A stretch of 21,652 nt of DNA from Gnetum montanum (GCA_015680685.1 MNCI01021561.1:56704-78355), one strand, 5' to 3'; positions 10,778 through 21,101 are shown, counted from the first letter of the stretch. A program made the numbers and translations. Notes: generated by a model from the letters alone, not told the origin.

Positions 10778-10950
10778 GCTAATCATGTGCATGTCCAAGT
10801 ACGTCACACTCGAATAAAGGTTTCATACAATTACAAACATCACAGTACAGGCATGCACTAGGGAAAGAATTGAAATTAACTACAAACTGACAAAAAATAC
10901 TCTATTCCTACACTTACTGACTCTTCCTTATTCCTATGCATCCAAATATG

Positions 10951-11044
10951 TATTTATAGGTTTACATAGGAGCCATGATATCATGTATTTGATATCATTA
11001 TCCAGGCTACGATATCACGTACTCGATATTGAGGATCCGATATC
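10951..11044 (-). promoter_or_regulatory. GATATC dyad array and TATA box in nested 3' LTR
   Basis: GATATC-type sites start at 10977, 10991, 11011, 11025 (GATATT) and 11039, spaced 14, 20, 14 and 14 bp. TATAAATA on the minus strand lies at 10951-10958, 18 bp from the nearest site. The pairs 10977-10996 and 11011-11030 are 20-bp dyads with a 34-bp period. The spacing is identical in the partner LTR. Confidence 0.75.
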
Positions 11045-11070
11045 ATGGCCTAGCAAAACATGATTCATCA

Positions 11071-11085
11071 TACCCCCACGACTAA
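11071..11085 (-). other. Polypurine tract of nested element
   Basis: On the minus strand TTAGTCGTGGGGGTA directly abuts the LTR start TGATGAATC. Position and sequence fit the primer for plus-strand DNA synthesis. Confidence 0.8.
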
Positions 11086-11257
11086 ATAACAACTCATCCT
11101 CAAGTTAGAAAAAATGAGAATGAGTTCGATTGATTACACAGTGGATAGGTATGAGATTATTTGACTGACTAGGAATTACTCATGCTGTAGTGTGGAATTG
11201 AATAAAACAAAATTGGGACACATGGATAGAATCACAAAAGATAAAATTTATTGGAAC

Positions 11258-13772
11258 TCATGTGGCTCCTGGTGGCGGTGGCTTCTGCATGGGTCTCTTT
11301 CCCTTATCTTTTGCTCCAGGTTTTGGAAATTGATGTCTCTAAAGATGTACTTGGAGCTTTTCTTCTTCAGTTCGGGGATCTTATGCCATTCATGCTGATG
11401 GTCCAATGTTTGATGGAGTTGGTACCTCCCATGGACATAGTAGTTGCGAAAACATATGGTTGGCCTTGACATACCAAGTTGCAAACAATTGTCATTTCTC
11501 TTCATAGGCTTTGGCTTTGTCCTTGTATTCTTGGTAATTTCTGAGCCATCAAGCCAAATCTACTACATCATTCTTTTGTCCTTGGTAGCTGGTCTTGACC
11601 ACCTCTAATTCAAAATTTTCCACTTCTAATTTCTACAACTTCTTCTTGTGCTTAGAAGATTCTATTTCATACTTCGCGTAGGTGGTTGATACCTACTTTT
11701 TCAATTCTATTATTGGGCATCCTATTGTCAACATGGCCAAGTTAGCATACCACAGGTTTGCCAACTCCATGTAATCCGTAAGATCTTGTATTTGCAGGTC
11801 CCAACTTTTTAGTTCAGCTTNATCTTTTGACAAATTGTGCGTACCTCCATTGAGAGGGTTCTATTTTCTCTGGCCAAGCAATTCATATCCTAGTTGATCC
11901 TTACTAATTATTCTCATAATTTCTGAAAATTCTCTTTGAGAACATTCTTTTATTTTTCTACTGTGGTCAATTAGAGATTGTCAATGGCAAGATGTTTATT
12001 TTCCTCTTGTAAGGCCTTGAGTGCTTTGGCATGTGCATACGTTTGAGCTTGTGCCTTGGAAGCATCCCAATTGGCTTTCTCTTATTCCTTTATCACTCTT
12101 TTATTCTCTAATAGTAATTTATTCAGTTGCTCTATATGGAAGGAATCTAGCTAGTCTACAGGGATGAATTGGGATGGATCCCGCTGTGCATCTTGCAGGG
12201 TGATAAGCTTTTCTTAGAGTCTTTCTAACTCTACCTCTGCATGCTCGAACCTAACCTCTACCATCACCAGCTTCCCTTTTGTGGAGATGAGGTTTGATTG
12301 AGTTGCTATGACATCTTGAGGGATGTCAAACAAGGATGTCATCACTTGTCCTATCTATAGCAACTGATCTAGGACATCCTCATGCTCCATAGGAGTCATC
12401 GAGGGACTGGCTAGAGTTTGAGCATCACGTGCTCCTGTAAAATCTGTTGGTGGCACAACAAGGACATTAAATAATTTGTTTATGTGGCATGTGACCACTT
12501 TTGCAGCTCCCACTACATCTTGGTGCTGCATGACCACTACTATGGCACCTTCACTAGTTTTTAACTATACCTGAAAGGATGTAGAGTTCCCTAAGATCTG
12601 TTGTTACCAGTGTGATTCCCCTCCTTCTATTTAGATAGATACCTCGCCCTGTGCATGATCAATTGAGACTATGGGTTGTACAACATCATCGATAACCTTG
12701 AAGAGATTAATCTCATCATGGATTCTCCAATTGATCATTTCAGCGATGGCCTTGAGATGGCTCATCAACGATCAATAGTCTTATGGTGGTGATGGTGGCT
12801 AGTCTTGCTGGCCTATAAGTTGTGTGTCCAGGCTCCAGGCTCTAGTGTCTCACTAGCAATTTTCCTTGGGGCTGGTGGCCTCAAAAATTTAGTGAATGAA
12901 GCATTCTGGGCCTTTCTGGGGACGTCATTGATGTACCCTAGAATTCTAGCATATCAGCATAGCTTCTTGATGAGAAAAGGGAAGGGCAATGTGAACTTCC
13001 CCATCTTACATTATTCAAACCACCTCAAAATTTCTGTAAGATATAGATGAGGTAGGTTTGCATTAACCTTGTCCATCAAGATGGCACTTCCTCTAGCTGC
13101 ATATGTGGAAATTCTGTTTAACCCTTTTGTGGGGAAGATGTGATATGTGCTGATTTTAAAGTAGATTTTCTCTTCAAGTGTTAGCTCTCCATATGCTTTA
13201 TCTTCCTTTTTGTATGCCCTTTTTAACTATATCTTTCACACATTAGCATCAGAACGAGTAGACAAGTGAGCAACTTTGGGCCTTGTGTTTAGAAGATTCA
13301 ACACCTTCAAAATGGCTTTGGTAGACAAATCAATAGAAACACCTCCAATATCAATGGTGGTACCTTCTTTGTGATGCCAAAATTGGTACGTCTCTCCCAG
13401 GTACCAATCACCACTTTTAGAGAGAATAGGCCATAGTGGGGACCTTTTAAGTTGGTCCCTAACTACTTTGGTAGCAAACTCAGTGAAAGGTCCAAAGTTG
13501 AGTTCCATAATCACAGCTGCTAACGTGGACCTTTCATGAATTGCTTGAATGCATTCTAGAGACAACATGAGATGTTGTCCCTGTTCAGGTGCTTCATTGT
13601 CTCCTCCTTTAGCATGTCCTGATTGCATAGTAAGAGAAGGTTCCTGGTGAATGTTGAATGATTGTGCCTCTTGTTCTATATGTTCCTCAAGAAATGTCTA
13701 GCCTCTACCCCTCCTTGGTCATTTGGATGCACCTTGAGAGGGTCCTCCTTGTTTTCCTCTTTTAGGGGCCAT
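11258..13772 (-). pseudogene. ORF2: Athila-type extra ORF with coiled coil
   Basis: The start is ATG 13772 (MAPKRGKQGG, a basic N terminus) and the end is TGA 11258-11260, about 838 codons. The first frame holds to about 12800, then shifts. A second shift coincides with the single N at 11821. The N-terminal domain has DWYLGETYQFW, TKGLNRISTYAARGSAIL and LPFPFLIKKLC. Their order recalls the 'putative plant transposon protein' domain of Athila-type elements (W..., PT.H...V...RA.LLYAI, FPSLI..LC). The second half (about 12190-11480) is rich in Glu, Lys and Leu with heptad-like spacing, indicating a long coiled coil, and ends in a basic Pro-rich tail (KDKGKRPMQKPPPPG). It occupies the env-like position between gag-pol and the 3' LTR, but I saw no clear signal peptide or membrane anchor. 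Several in-frame TAG, TAA and TGA codons break it. Function is unknown. Confidence 0.7.
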
Positions 13773-14265
13773 CTACAATCACATGGGACCAACTATTAGT
13801 AAGGTTATTTACAAAATTTGATTTATACCTTACTTCTTACCTTTAATAAATTCATTTCTTGTTTAGTATGATCTAGAGTTAGAAAAGTTTACAAAAATGT
13901 CCCCTAATAGTTTTGATATTGAGCCCAATTTGATTAGTTGGCTCCAAAAATTGATTTTCATGGTATGTGTGAAGAGATAAAATTAATTTGGCAAATGGTT
14001 TTAACATTTTTAAGGTCATTTACCCTTTATGATATCCTTTGGGCAATGATGAATTCCAAAAAAACTATGTGCAACTTAGAGCATATCCTTCCCCCATGAC
14101 TAAGTCAAACACTCTGGGTTTAGACAGGTTCAATTGAAACGAGAATCAGAGCATTAATGTGCAAGATATGGAAGTTGGAATGATTGGTGGTCATAGCGTC
14201 AGAAAATTTTAACAACTCCCCTTGCATGAATAGTGAAAATGAGGTTGACATGCATGGTGGATCCC
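13773..14265 (-). other. Leader of ORF2 (non-coding)
   Basis: About 490 bases lie between the internal TATA box and the ORF2 ATG. It is AT-rich and has no convincing ORF. It contains the polypurine-like motif at 14089-14105. Confidence 0.45.
14089..14105 (-). other. Internal polypurine-tract-like motif before ORF2
   Basis: On the minus strand GACTTAGTCATGGGGGAA matches the post-pol motif of the host element (ACTTAGTCATGGGGGA) almost base for base and is in the element's sense orientation. No LTR follows it. Confidence 0.55.
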
Positions 14266-14352
14266 TATATATAGTTTTGATAGATGCGATATTGCGTACC
14301 AAATAGCACGGACCCAATATCACATTGGATAAGATATTGGGTACCCGATATC
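14266..14352 (-). promoter_or_regulatory. Internal LTR-like promoter upstream of ORF2
   Basis: On the minus strand GATATC-type sites lie at 14347-14352, 14333-14338 (GATATT when read on the plus strand), 14316-14321 (AATATC), a weak site at 14302-14307, and 14288-14293 (GATATT). They precede TATATATA at 14266-14273 by 14 bp. The pair 14333-14352 is an almost perfect 20-bp palindrome centred on GGGTACCC. GATATCATGGCC at 14347-14358 matches the same junction in the nested LTRs, after which homology stops. This suggests a copied LTR promoter block that drives ORF2. Confidence 0.6.
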
Positions 14353-15765
14353 ATGGCCCTTCTGAAATAGGGTATTTGGAAAAATTGATAATTTTTTGAA
14401 TTTCTAAGGCCAAAAATGAAGTATTTAAGGTTGAGTTGAAAGATCAAGGGTAACTTTACAGAGACCTAAAGGCACCTAAAATGTAATGAAGTGAAATTTA
14501 GCAATGATGTTCATGAAAAGGATGAGGAAAAAGGACATGTTGTGGTGCATAGGAACGTTGGAATTGAAGATGATGATAAAGGGAAAGATGATTGTAGCAA
14601 TGCAGTACTTGGAGGGTGTAGGATGATGTCATGATGTGTAAAAAGTGCAAATTACAAAAGTTACACAAGTGGATCCTCCCTAGAGTAGGTTCCTACTTAT
14701 GATGCCCTTACGTAACCACACCTAAAAATGTCCATAGGCACTAAAAGGATTAAATGCAACCCACACCAGTTCCAAAAAACACACACATGTAGATACCATC
14801 ATGATGAGGTATGAATGTGATGCTACACAAGAAACCAGTCAAAAATACATGAACAACGAGATGAGGTAAATCATATAAGGGATTGCAGAGATCAAGACAT
14901 GAGGTAACTAACCTAGGGCATAATGAATCCTGAGTGTAGGGCATGATTAATGTGTCATTAGCCTGTTGCTCCAAAATCAAGACCAAGTCCATGCCTTTGA
15001 TCAATGACATCGCATTATTTCATCTAATGATGGATAACCATAAGAGTACCATAACAACAAGGCATATGATCACTTGGCATTTCATCCAAGGTAGGAGTGA
15101 TTTGGAATGTCTCTGCAGCACATGTTTTTATTTATTTATTTTTCTTTCTTTGTTTTCTAGCCACTTTGGCACTTTGTTTTTTCCAACAGTGAATTGAAGA
15201 AGCTGCCAACCTTCAGGCATGGGTGCATGTCTTTCTAGTGGGACCCCCAAGAACACATTGAGATTCTTTATTGAGTACCTTGATTACTCTTACTCCCATT
15301 TTTCGTTAGATCTACAAGGATCTTAGTATAACCAATCTACATGATAGCACCTATAGAAGTCACCGAAGAGAATCCAAAAATCCCCTTGATGTCACACCCT
15401 GGCCATTCCTTCTTAGCCATTATTCTTTGCTCTAGGCATAATGAGCACAAGATTACTTTAATTTTTAATGATGTCAAGAATATCATCATTCCTAGAGTAG
15501 AACCTCTTATTAATAGAATGAGTAGGTGGATGTTGTCGACTCACTTGTTCAAATAATTAATTACCTGAGACTTGATAGCATAGAACAACACCTCAACCGA
15601 AAAATCACATGAGTATTTTATTTACTGATGAGATTACCCATAAAAAGATAAAACAACAAATAAGAAGATAAAAAAACAAATTGAAAACGAAGAACTGGAA
15701 AACAAAAAATTGTAAAATCAAAGAAAAGAAAAAAATTTACTAATTCTGCTTATCAAAATAGAGGA
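14353..15765. other. Non-coding spacer between gag and internal promoter
   Basis: No pol motif is recognisable on either strand. There is an ATTT-repeat run at about 15126-15142. A minus-strand open frame at 14750-15010 (86 codons) resembles no family I know. The A-rich part at 15610-15745 is T-rich on the minus strand and resembles the host post-pol tract, which places the loss of pol near 15850. Confidence 0.5.
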
Positions 15766-15780
15766 GATCCCCCATAACTA
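15766..15780 (-). other. Internal polypurine-tract-like motif after gag
   Basis: On the minus strand TAGTTATGGGGGATC lies about 70 bases after the gag stop. It corresponds in position and sequence to the motif about 30 bases after pol in the host element. Confidence 0.5.
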
Positions 15781-15848
15781 AAATTTTGAGCATGGATACA
15801 ATTAATAAATGGAAAATGCAAATCCATGCATGTGGGAAATATTGAAGT

Positions 15849-18089
15849 CTACTCATATCCAAACCACTGGGTGTCTTTTGATATGGTGGCTGGAATATAG
15901 CCAAATTGAGGCTCACACTCTTGGTTAAAGTTGGCATAGTGGGGCAAATTATAATATGTGGTCGTGTGATAAGGAGTTGATCCACTATGGCACACGTGAC
16001 CATAAGATGGTATGCAAGGATCGATATGTCTCCCTACATGGTTACATTCATTGGGCCACATGGTTGTTGGAGCATTGATTGGTGGCCCTGCTAAGGTAAC
16101 AGAAGACGTTGACTTCAAGGAGGCAGATGCATCACAACATTGAACTTGTGCTAAGTTAGTGGATGAAGTATTTTTAGAACCATGCTATCTCTTCCTACGG
16201 CCATGCCTAAAGAAAGGATGCCTTTGACATTGTGAAGGACCTCTACTATAGTTGATAGTAGCAACACAAGTAACATTCGTGGGTTGGTGCTGTGGTGCGA
16301 AACATTCTAACACAATTGGTGGCGATGTGAAAGGAAGTGGATGATGAGAATATTGAGGTTGAGGAGAAGTGTAAGTAACATGAGGTGGTGATCTTGTTAG
16401 AGAGGACATGGGGTGATAGTACTCAAGAGAATGATAATGATGCGATGAAATAGAAGATGTTGATCCAGTCAAGGAAACAAGATTTTGGAAATAACAAGCG
16501 CTTGGGTTTGGATGGTATGAAGGGTATGACTAGCGTGACTGTGGCCTCCTCCAAAATTGGGGTTTTTTCCACTATGGTTGAATATGATATTATTTTAGAA
16601 AGTCCAGATGTAACATTCCTCCCTAATGCTCATGTAAATGGAACAAGACTGGGCATTGGCCTTTGGGGTAATTGTACAGGAAAACATTACATTGATACAT
16701 ATGATTAGTAGTTATGCTCCTATTCATATTGTCTTCAACGATTTGTTTTGATTATTGCATGATGTCCTATTTTGTTTCTTGATTTGGCATAATTCCACCT
16801 CTAATAATGTTGGCATATTCTCTACATTTTCCATGTACCCATTTTGTCATCTTATTGATGTTTGCCTCAATTTCATCTAGTGATCGTAGTATTGGAAAAG
16901 ATAGAAATGGTTTCACCTCCTCAAGATGAGTTGATTTTTCTTCTTTATGATCATGGAACTTTTCTTTTTTAAGATTTTGATCCTATTGAAATCTTTCAAC
17001 ACTCTCCCATTTAGCTATCTCTCCTTCTTATTTTGCTACCTAGTTAATAAGCTCTTGGAATTGGTGGGTTTGTAGCTCATATAGTTGGCCTAGGGCATAC
17101 ATCCCTAGGGTCTCCCTTGTTTCATTACAAAGCCCATCCATGATGTGGTACATTAACCTTTCCTCAGAGTATCCATGGCCTGGGCAATTTTTTAACAACA
17201 AATAGTATCTTTCTAAGGCCATGTCCAAGGGTTCATGTTGCCCTTGTTTCCACTCTTGGATTTGTCTCCTCAAGGCTGACACTCTTGCATAAGTTTGATA
17301 CCTTTTAGTGAAGAGTTCTACCATTGTTGACCAACGTTGAATTGATTTTGGCATTAAGGACCTATACCATACTTTTTCTTGGCCAACGAGTATGATAGGA
17401 AAGAGCTTAAGTCTTACCATCCATTATCAATGTTGTTCCATGTGTAGGAATTAAGGAAGGCTTGTAAATGATGTTGTGGATCTAAATCATAGCCTCTTGA
17501 AGACTTGGGAAAGTTATTTAAATCGAGCCTGGGTAGATGGATTTCCTTGTAATGCCTGTAGGATATTCGAATAGCATCTTGTATATGCATTAGGCTCTTA
17601 GTGGCCAGTAGGGGTTCATCATCACTAGGTAGGTTACGAGTATGTGAGTTAGGACAACATTATCTTTGTTCATGTTGGCATATCTTACTCTACCTGTGGG
17701 CTCAATTTTTATTTCTACACTGACCCCTTGAAAGATGGTCATCCATGTCACAACCTGACATTGAAGGAGAAAAGGAAGAGGAAGAACTGGAAGACTTATC
17801 ATGACATTTTGTAAGTTTCCCAATCATCTTTGTATAAATTCTTGTTAACTATTGAGAAGGTCCTAGGCCTTATGGGCCTCCTCATTCTATATGATATCCC
17901 ATCCTTAATAGAGGTACTAGAGTCAAATGACAAGAGTCCTTGAGTGCCATTGGGGTGCTCATGATCATAGGAGACCCTTGCATAAAATTTCATACTCCTA
18001 ACTTTGCCTTCATCATCATATAGTTCGTTGGTTCTGCAATGAATCACCTTCCTAGTTGTTGCGTTATCATAGTCTCGTGAGAGAGACAT
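15849..18089 (-). pseudogene. gag: gag of nested element
   Basis: The start is ATG 18089 (MSLSRDYDN), about 100 bases after the primer site. There are frameshifts before 17617 and at about 17420; from 17420 to 15849 one frame runs on with roughly nine stops, mostly TAG. DEPLLATKS and GYDLDPQHHLQAF (about 17620-17450) are followed by the retrotransposon-gag core, with VWYRSLMP, YARVSALRRQIQEWKQG, CPGHGYSEERL and ETRETLGMYALGQL. A charged segment follows, then a knuckle-like CNVF..YPKGQC in which likely Cys and His are Phe and Tyr, and a His/Tyr/Pro/Ser-rich tail (16472-15849). It is homologous along its length to the host gag and better preserved. No protease follows; the frame closes with TAG at 15849-15851. 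Confidence 0.85.
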
Positions 18090-18186
18090 TGTTGTGAATC
18101 GTGTGTGACTTAATTGAAATTAATTTCTTTTAATACTTTTTTACAATGATATTGTATGATATAACTAATCTAAATAACTAGCACCG

Positions 18187-18204
18187 TCACTAGCAATGGT
18201 GCCA
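18187..18204 (-). other. Primer-binding site of nested element, tRNA-Asp type
   Basis: On the minus strand TGGCACCATTGCTAGTGA starts one base after the LTR. It matches TGGCGCCGTTGCCGGGGA at 13 of 18 positions; the 3'-terminal TGGC is intact. It is the same tRNA type as in the host element and fixes the element's orientation. Confidence 0.8.
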
Positions 18205-18205
18205 A

Positions 18206-19050
18206 TGATGAGCAGCTAGGTACCCCTACACTCAACCATCCGAATACAAGTGTTCATGCATGATTCGGTCAAACTCCATAGATGGACTAGTTCTGGTATC
18301 TAGATAGTTACATGTTAATCGTAGTTTGTTATCTTTCCACTTGGACTAGTATTTACTTGGTCATGTATGGTTTAGTCTAGAGTGAGGTGTATGATATGAT
18401 TTCTAACACTAGGCTACTCCTAGAGACAATGGAAAATAATCTTGATTAAACTAATAAGAAATATGAAGTAAAATCTCAAGTAGCTTAAGTGTGATGAGCA
18501 TCCGTCCTTAATCATCCATATGCATCTTGGACTCAAATTACCAAGCACATATTACTTGAGTGCTCATAGATACGCTACTAGGTTACCAAGTAGTTACACT
18601 TAAATGTTCATGATTAGGTCGTACTCATTTTGCATTTAACAATAGGAATAGTAAATGATGGTAAAGAAATATTAATTAAGAAAAAATAAATAACAATAAA
18701 AATTAAATAATTAAAACTAAGTGAATGTTGTAATGATGAAATAATCTTGATCTTATTGCCGATTATGTGCATGTCCAAGTATGTCACACTTGAATATAGG
18801 TTTCATACAATTACAATCATCACACTGTGGGCATGCATTGGGGAAAGAATTGAAATTAACTATAAACTAACAAAAAATATTCTATTCCTATACTTACTAA
18901 ATCTTCCTTGTTCCTATGTGCCCAAATGTGCATTTACAGGCTTACACAGGAACCATGATATCGTGTATTCGATATCGTTATCCAAGCTGCGATATCACGT
19001 ACCTAATATCGAGGATCCAACATCGGGGCCTGGCAAAACATGATTCATCA
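18206..19050 (-). repeat. 5' LTR of nested element
   Basis: This 845-bp LTR has the same termini as 10209-11070. Its TATA box is mutated (minus TGTAAATG at 18931-18938) and its AATAAA has become AATAAG (about 18752-18757), so this copy is unlikely to be transcribed from its own promoter. The GATATC array persists. Confidence 0.92.
18931..19024 (-). promoter_or_regulatory. GATATC dyad array in nested 5' LTR, TATA decayed
   Basis: Sites start at 18957, 18971, 18991, 19005 (AATATC) and 19019 (AACATC), spaced 14, 20, 14 and 14 bp as in the partner LTR. The TATA position 18931-18938 reads TGTAAATG on the minus strand. Confidence 0.7.
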
Positions 19051-19055
19051 ACCAT
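19051..19055. repeat. Target-site duplication ACCAT, right copy
   Basis: Exact repeat of 10204-10208, directly after the LTR end at 19050. Confidence 0.9.
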
Positions 19056-20807
19056 CATTATTATATTTAATATTTCTTAAATACTATTTTACTTTTCTTT
19101 TATATTTTCTTGTGTTTAGATGTAATTCTCTACTTCTTTTGCTAATAAGGTGCTAGGTACAATGCTAATGTGCTACTTAATGATGGTATGTATCATTTGT
19201 GATTTGATTGTTGATGTCTAGTTTCTGACTTTGAATGTTGTTACTAAAAACTAGGACATGGTTTCTTTTCATGTAATAGGCAGTGAGTCCACATCATCCA
19301 CCCATCCACATACTCTATGGTTTTCCTTGTTTTGGAAATGTGCAGTTCCTTTTTCATTAATACAACCTTAATAGATTTGTGACTTATGTAGTTTCTAGAA
19401 TTGGGAAGGAATTAAAGGTTTAGATAGGGTGTGGCTTCAAAGGGATGCAGTATTCTTTATGCTTTTCCATTTTCCTATGTGTAGGGGTGTTCTTGTGAGC
19501 TTCTCACCATTTTGTGTCATTCCACAATAGGAAGTCAAATAAGTCCTTGCATGGTGTGGTTCCCATTCAAATAAATAAATAAATAAAATATGAGAATTCA
19601 AATCACACCCCTTAGACCAAATAAAAAGGGCTACAAGCATTGGTTATGGGACTTGTATTGTCTCCTCTAACGAAGGCCCTTTCTCACTTCCTACTTTTTC
19701 TTCAATTTGGAATGATGGTTGTTTTGTGGGAGCATTCTTGTGTCTCAAGGGATGGACTAGTCTTAGAATGTCGATGTGAAGTCACTGAAAGTGGTTGGTT
19801 TTGGTCTGGACTAAGGATGGATCCTACTAAGTAATTTAATCACAAACTCCACAAGGGACTTCATGTGACCATAATTAAGAACTCCATTCCATTCTCTCTC
19901 TCATCCATCTATGTTTTTCATGCCTCACTTCACTATTGGTTTCATGTTTTGATTTGATATGTCAAGATTCTTAGTCAGTTACTTTCAATTTTTTGTACTT
20001 AATCTTTTGTAACCATTAATCATCCACCGTGCCCATGGACTCCTTGGTTTGAAGTTATACAAGGGCATAAAAGGCCTATGCCTACTTTGGGAAGGACCCA
20101 CTTGCATATTGTTTGGTTTGGTTAGGTTAAGTTCTTTAACCTTAGACATTTTTACAATCAAATTCTTTTTATTTACCCCATCACTACCATCCAATTGTGC
20201 ACATCTTCACAACTTATTTTAGTGAATTCCTTCTTTTTATTGTTGTGAATTTCTATACCTTCTTTTTAGTATTCCTTGTATTAAGCATTTTCTAAATTTT
20301 ATGGATTGCTTCTCTTACTTAACCCATTCGTCAGTCTTCCCACTAACATTATCAAGCAATCAATCTACCAAAATCATAACTTAGCTGGATAAAATCATTG
20401 ACTAGACAAGGTATTCAACTACTATGTGTTACACTTTATATACTAATCCTTGATTTTGCTGTGATTGCAGTGGGAAGCATGGATTGGAAGTGGGACTATC
20501 TTCACTAAGGATGATGCAACAATATCACTCATAGGAGATTGTTCATGACCGTTGGATATCTTCTACTTCTCCATCATTCTTCTATTGCCAAGAGGGGTTG
20601 GATGTTCATTGGATCCAAGGGTGTTCTTTCCTGTTATCACGAACACCTAATTTTGTACACAATTGTAATGATGTATTATCGAGCACTTCTGTATTTGTCA
20701 GTTTTCTCTGTGTCACTTTGCATATCAGTCAAACATTTCATACCTTCTAATATACTTTGTAAGGGACTTGTTCCTCATCCTTTGTACTTGAGGAGGAGTT
20801 TTCATTC
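19056..20807. other. Post-pol region of host element, no recognised gene
   Basis: With 10008-10203 this makes about 1.95 kb between pol and the 3' polypurine tract. Short open frames (19640-19834 plus, 19437-19640 minus, 19985-20194 minus) show no family motif. An AAAT repeat lies at about 19569-19588. A possible remnant of plus-strand coding sequence at 20470-20700 is not convincing. Unlike the nested element, I see no ORF2 counterpart and no GATATC cluster here. Confidence 0.5.
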
Positions 20808-20820
20808 AATCATGGGGATG
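20808..20820 (+). other. Polypurine tract of host element
   Basis: ATCATGGGGATG directly precedes the 3' LTR start at 20821. It matches the nested tract and the internal copies, with decay in the G run. Confidence 0.75.
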
Positions 20821-20847
20821 TGATGAATTGTGTCTTACATAAGCTCC

Positions 20848-20930
20848 GATATTGGAGTGGTTGCAATATCGAGTACATGATATCATGACCCAAGATGTGG
20901 TATCGCAAGATACTCTTAGACCTATAAATA
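20848..20930 (+). promoter_or_regulatory. GATATC array and TATA box in host 3' LTR
   Basis: Sites start at 20848 (GATATT), 20865 (AATATC), 20879, 20899 (GGTATC) and 20909 (GATACT). TATAAATA is at 20923-20930, 18 bp after the 20899 site. The pair 20865-20884 is a dyad around GAGTACAT. This intact TATA box would drive read-out transcription towards 21369. Confidence 0.65.
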
Positions 20931-21101
20931 TAGCCCTTGGGCACACGATTTGGATGTAATTTTTGGGAGTCAAGTAGCAAAATTCTTGTAGCTTGTTCAT
21001 TTGAGAGTTAGAATATTTTCTAAGTGCCTGCAGCAGGAGGTCTAAGTGTAATTGGATCTTTATTCAAGCATTGATGTACTTGAACACAGCATTGTGTTGG
21101 C

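Larger units (their letters stand above)
10209..11070 (-). repeat. 3' LTR of nested element
   Basis: This 862-bp LTR has, on the plus strand, TGATGAGC at 10209 and GATTCATCA ending at 11070. It aligns end to end with 18206-19050. Over about 485 hand-compared bases I count roughly 38 substitutions (~8%), with transitions in excess, plus a replacement near 10535-10555 where the other copy is about 18 bp shorter. It carries TATAAATA (minus, 10951-10958) and AATAAA (minus, 10772-10777). Confidence 0.92.
10209..19050 (-). mobile_element. Nested non-autonomous LTR retrotransposon: gag plus ORF2, no pol
   Basis: This 8.84-kb element has paired LTRs (10209-11070; 18206-19050), ACCAT target duplications, a primer site next to the upstream LTR and a polypurine tract next to the downstream LTR. 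It reads on the minus strand. From 5' to 3' it holds gag (18089-15849), a non-coding spacer, an internal promoter-like array (14352-14266) and ORF2 (13772-11258). I found no protease, RT, RNase H or integrase motif on either strand between the LTRs. Mobilisation therefore required pol from a relative. It shares the primer site, polypurine tract, LTR ends and gag family with the host element. Confidence 0.88.

Noticed and set aside
14089-14360. A third LTR inserted between gag and ORF2
   Set aside because: Promoter block and polypurine motif are present, but no TGATGA/TCATCA termini, primer site or target duplication were found around them.
14750-15010. 86-codon minus-strand open frame between gag and the internal promoter
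   Set aside because: No family resemblance and no conserved context; kept only as part of the spacer description.
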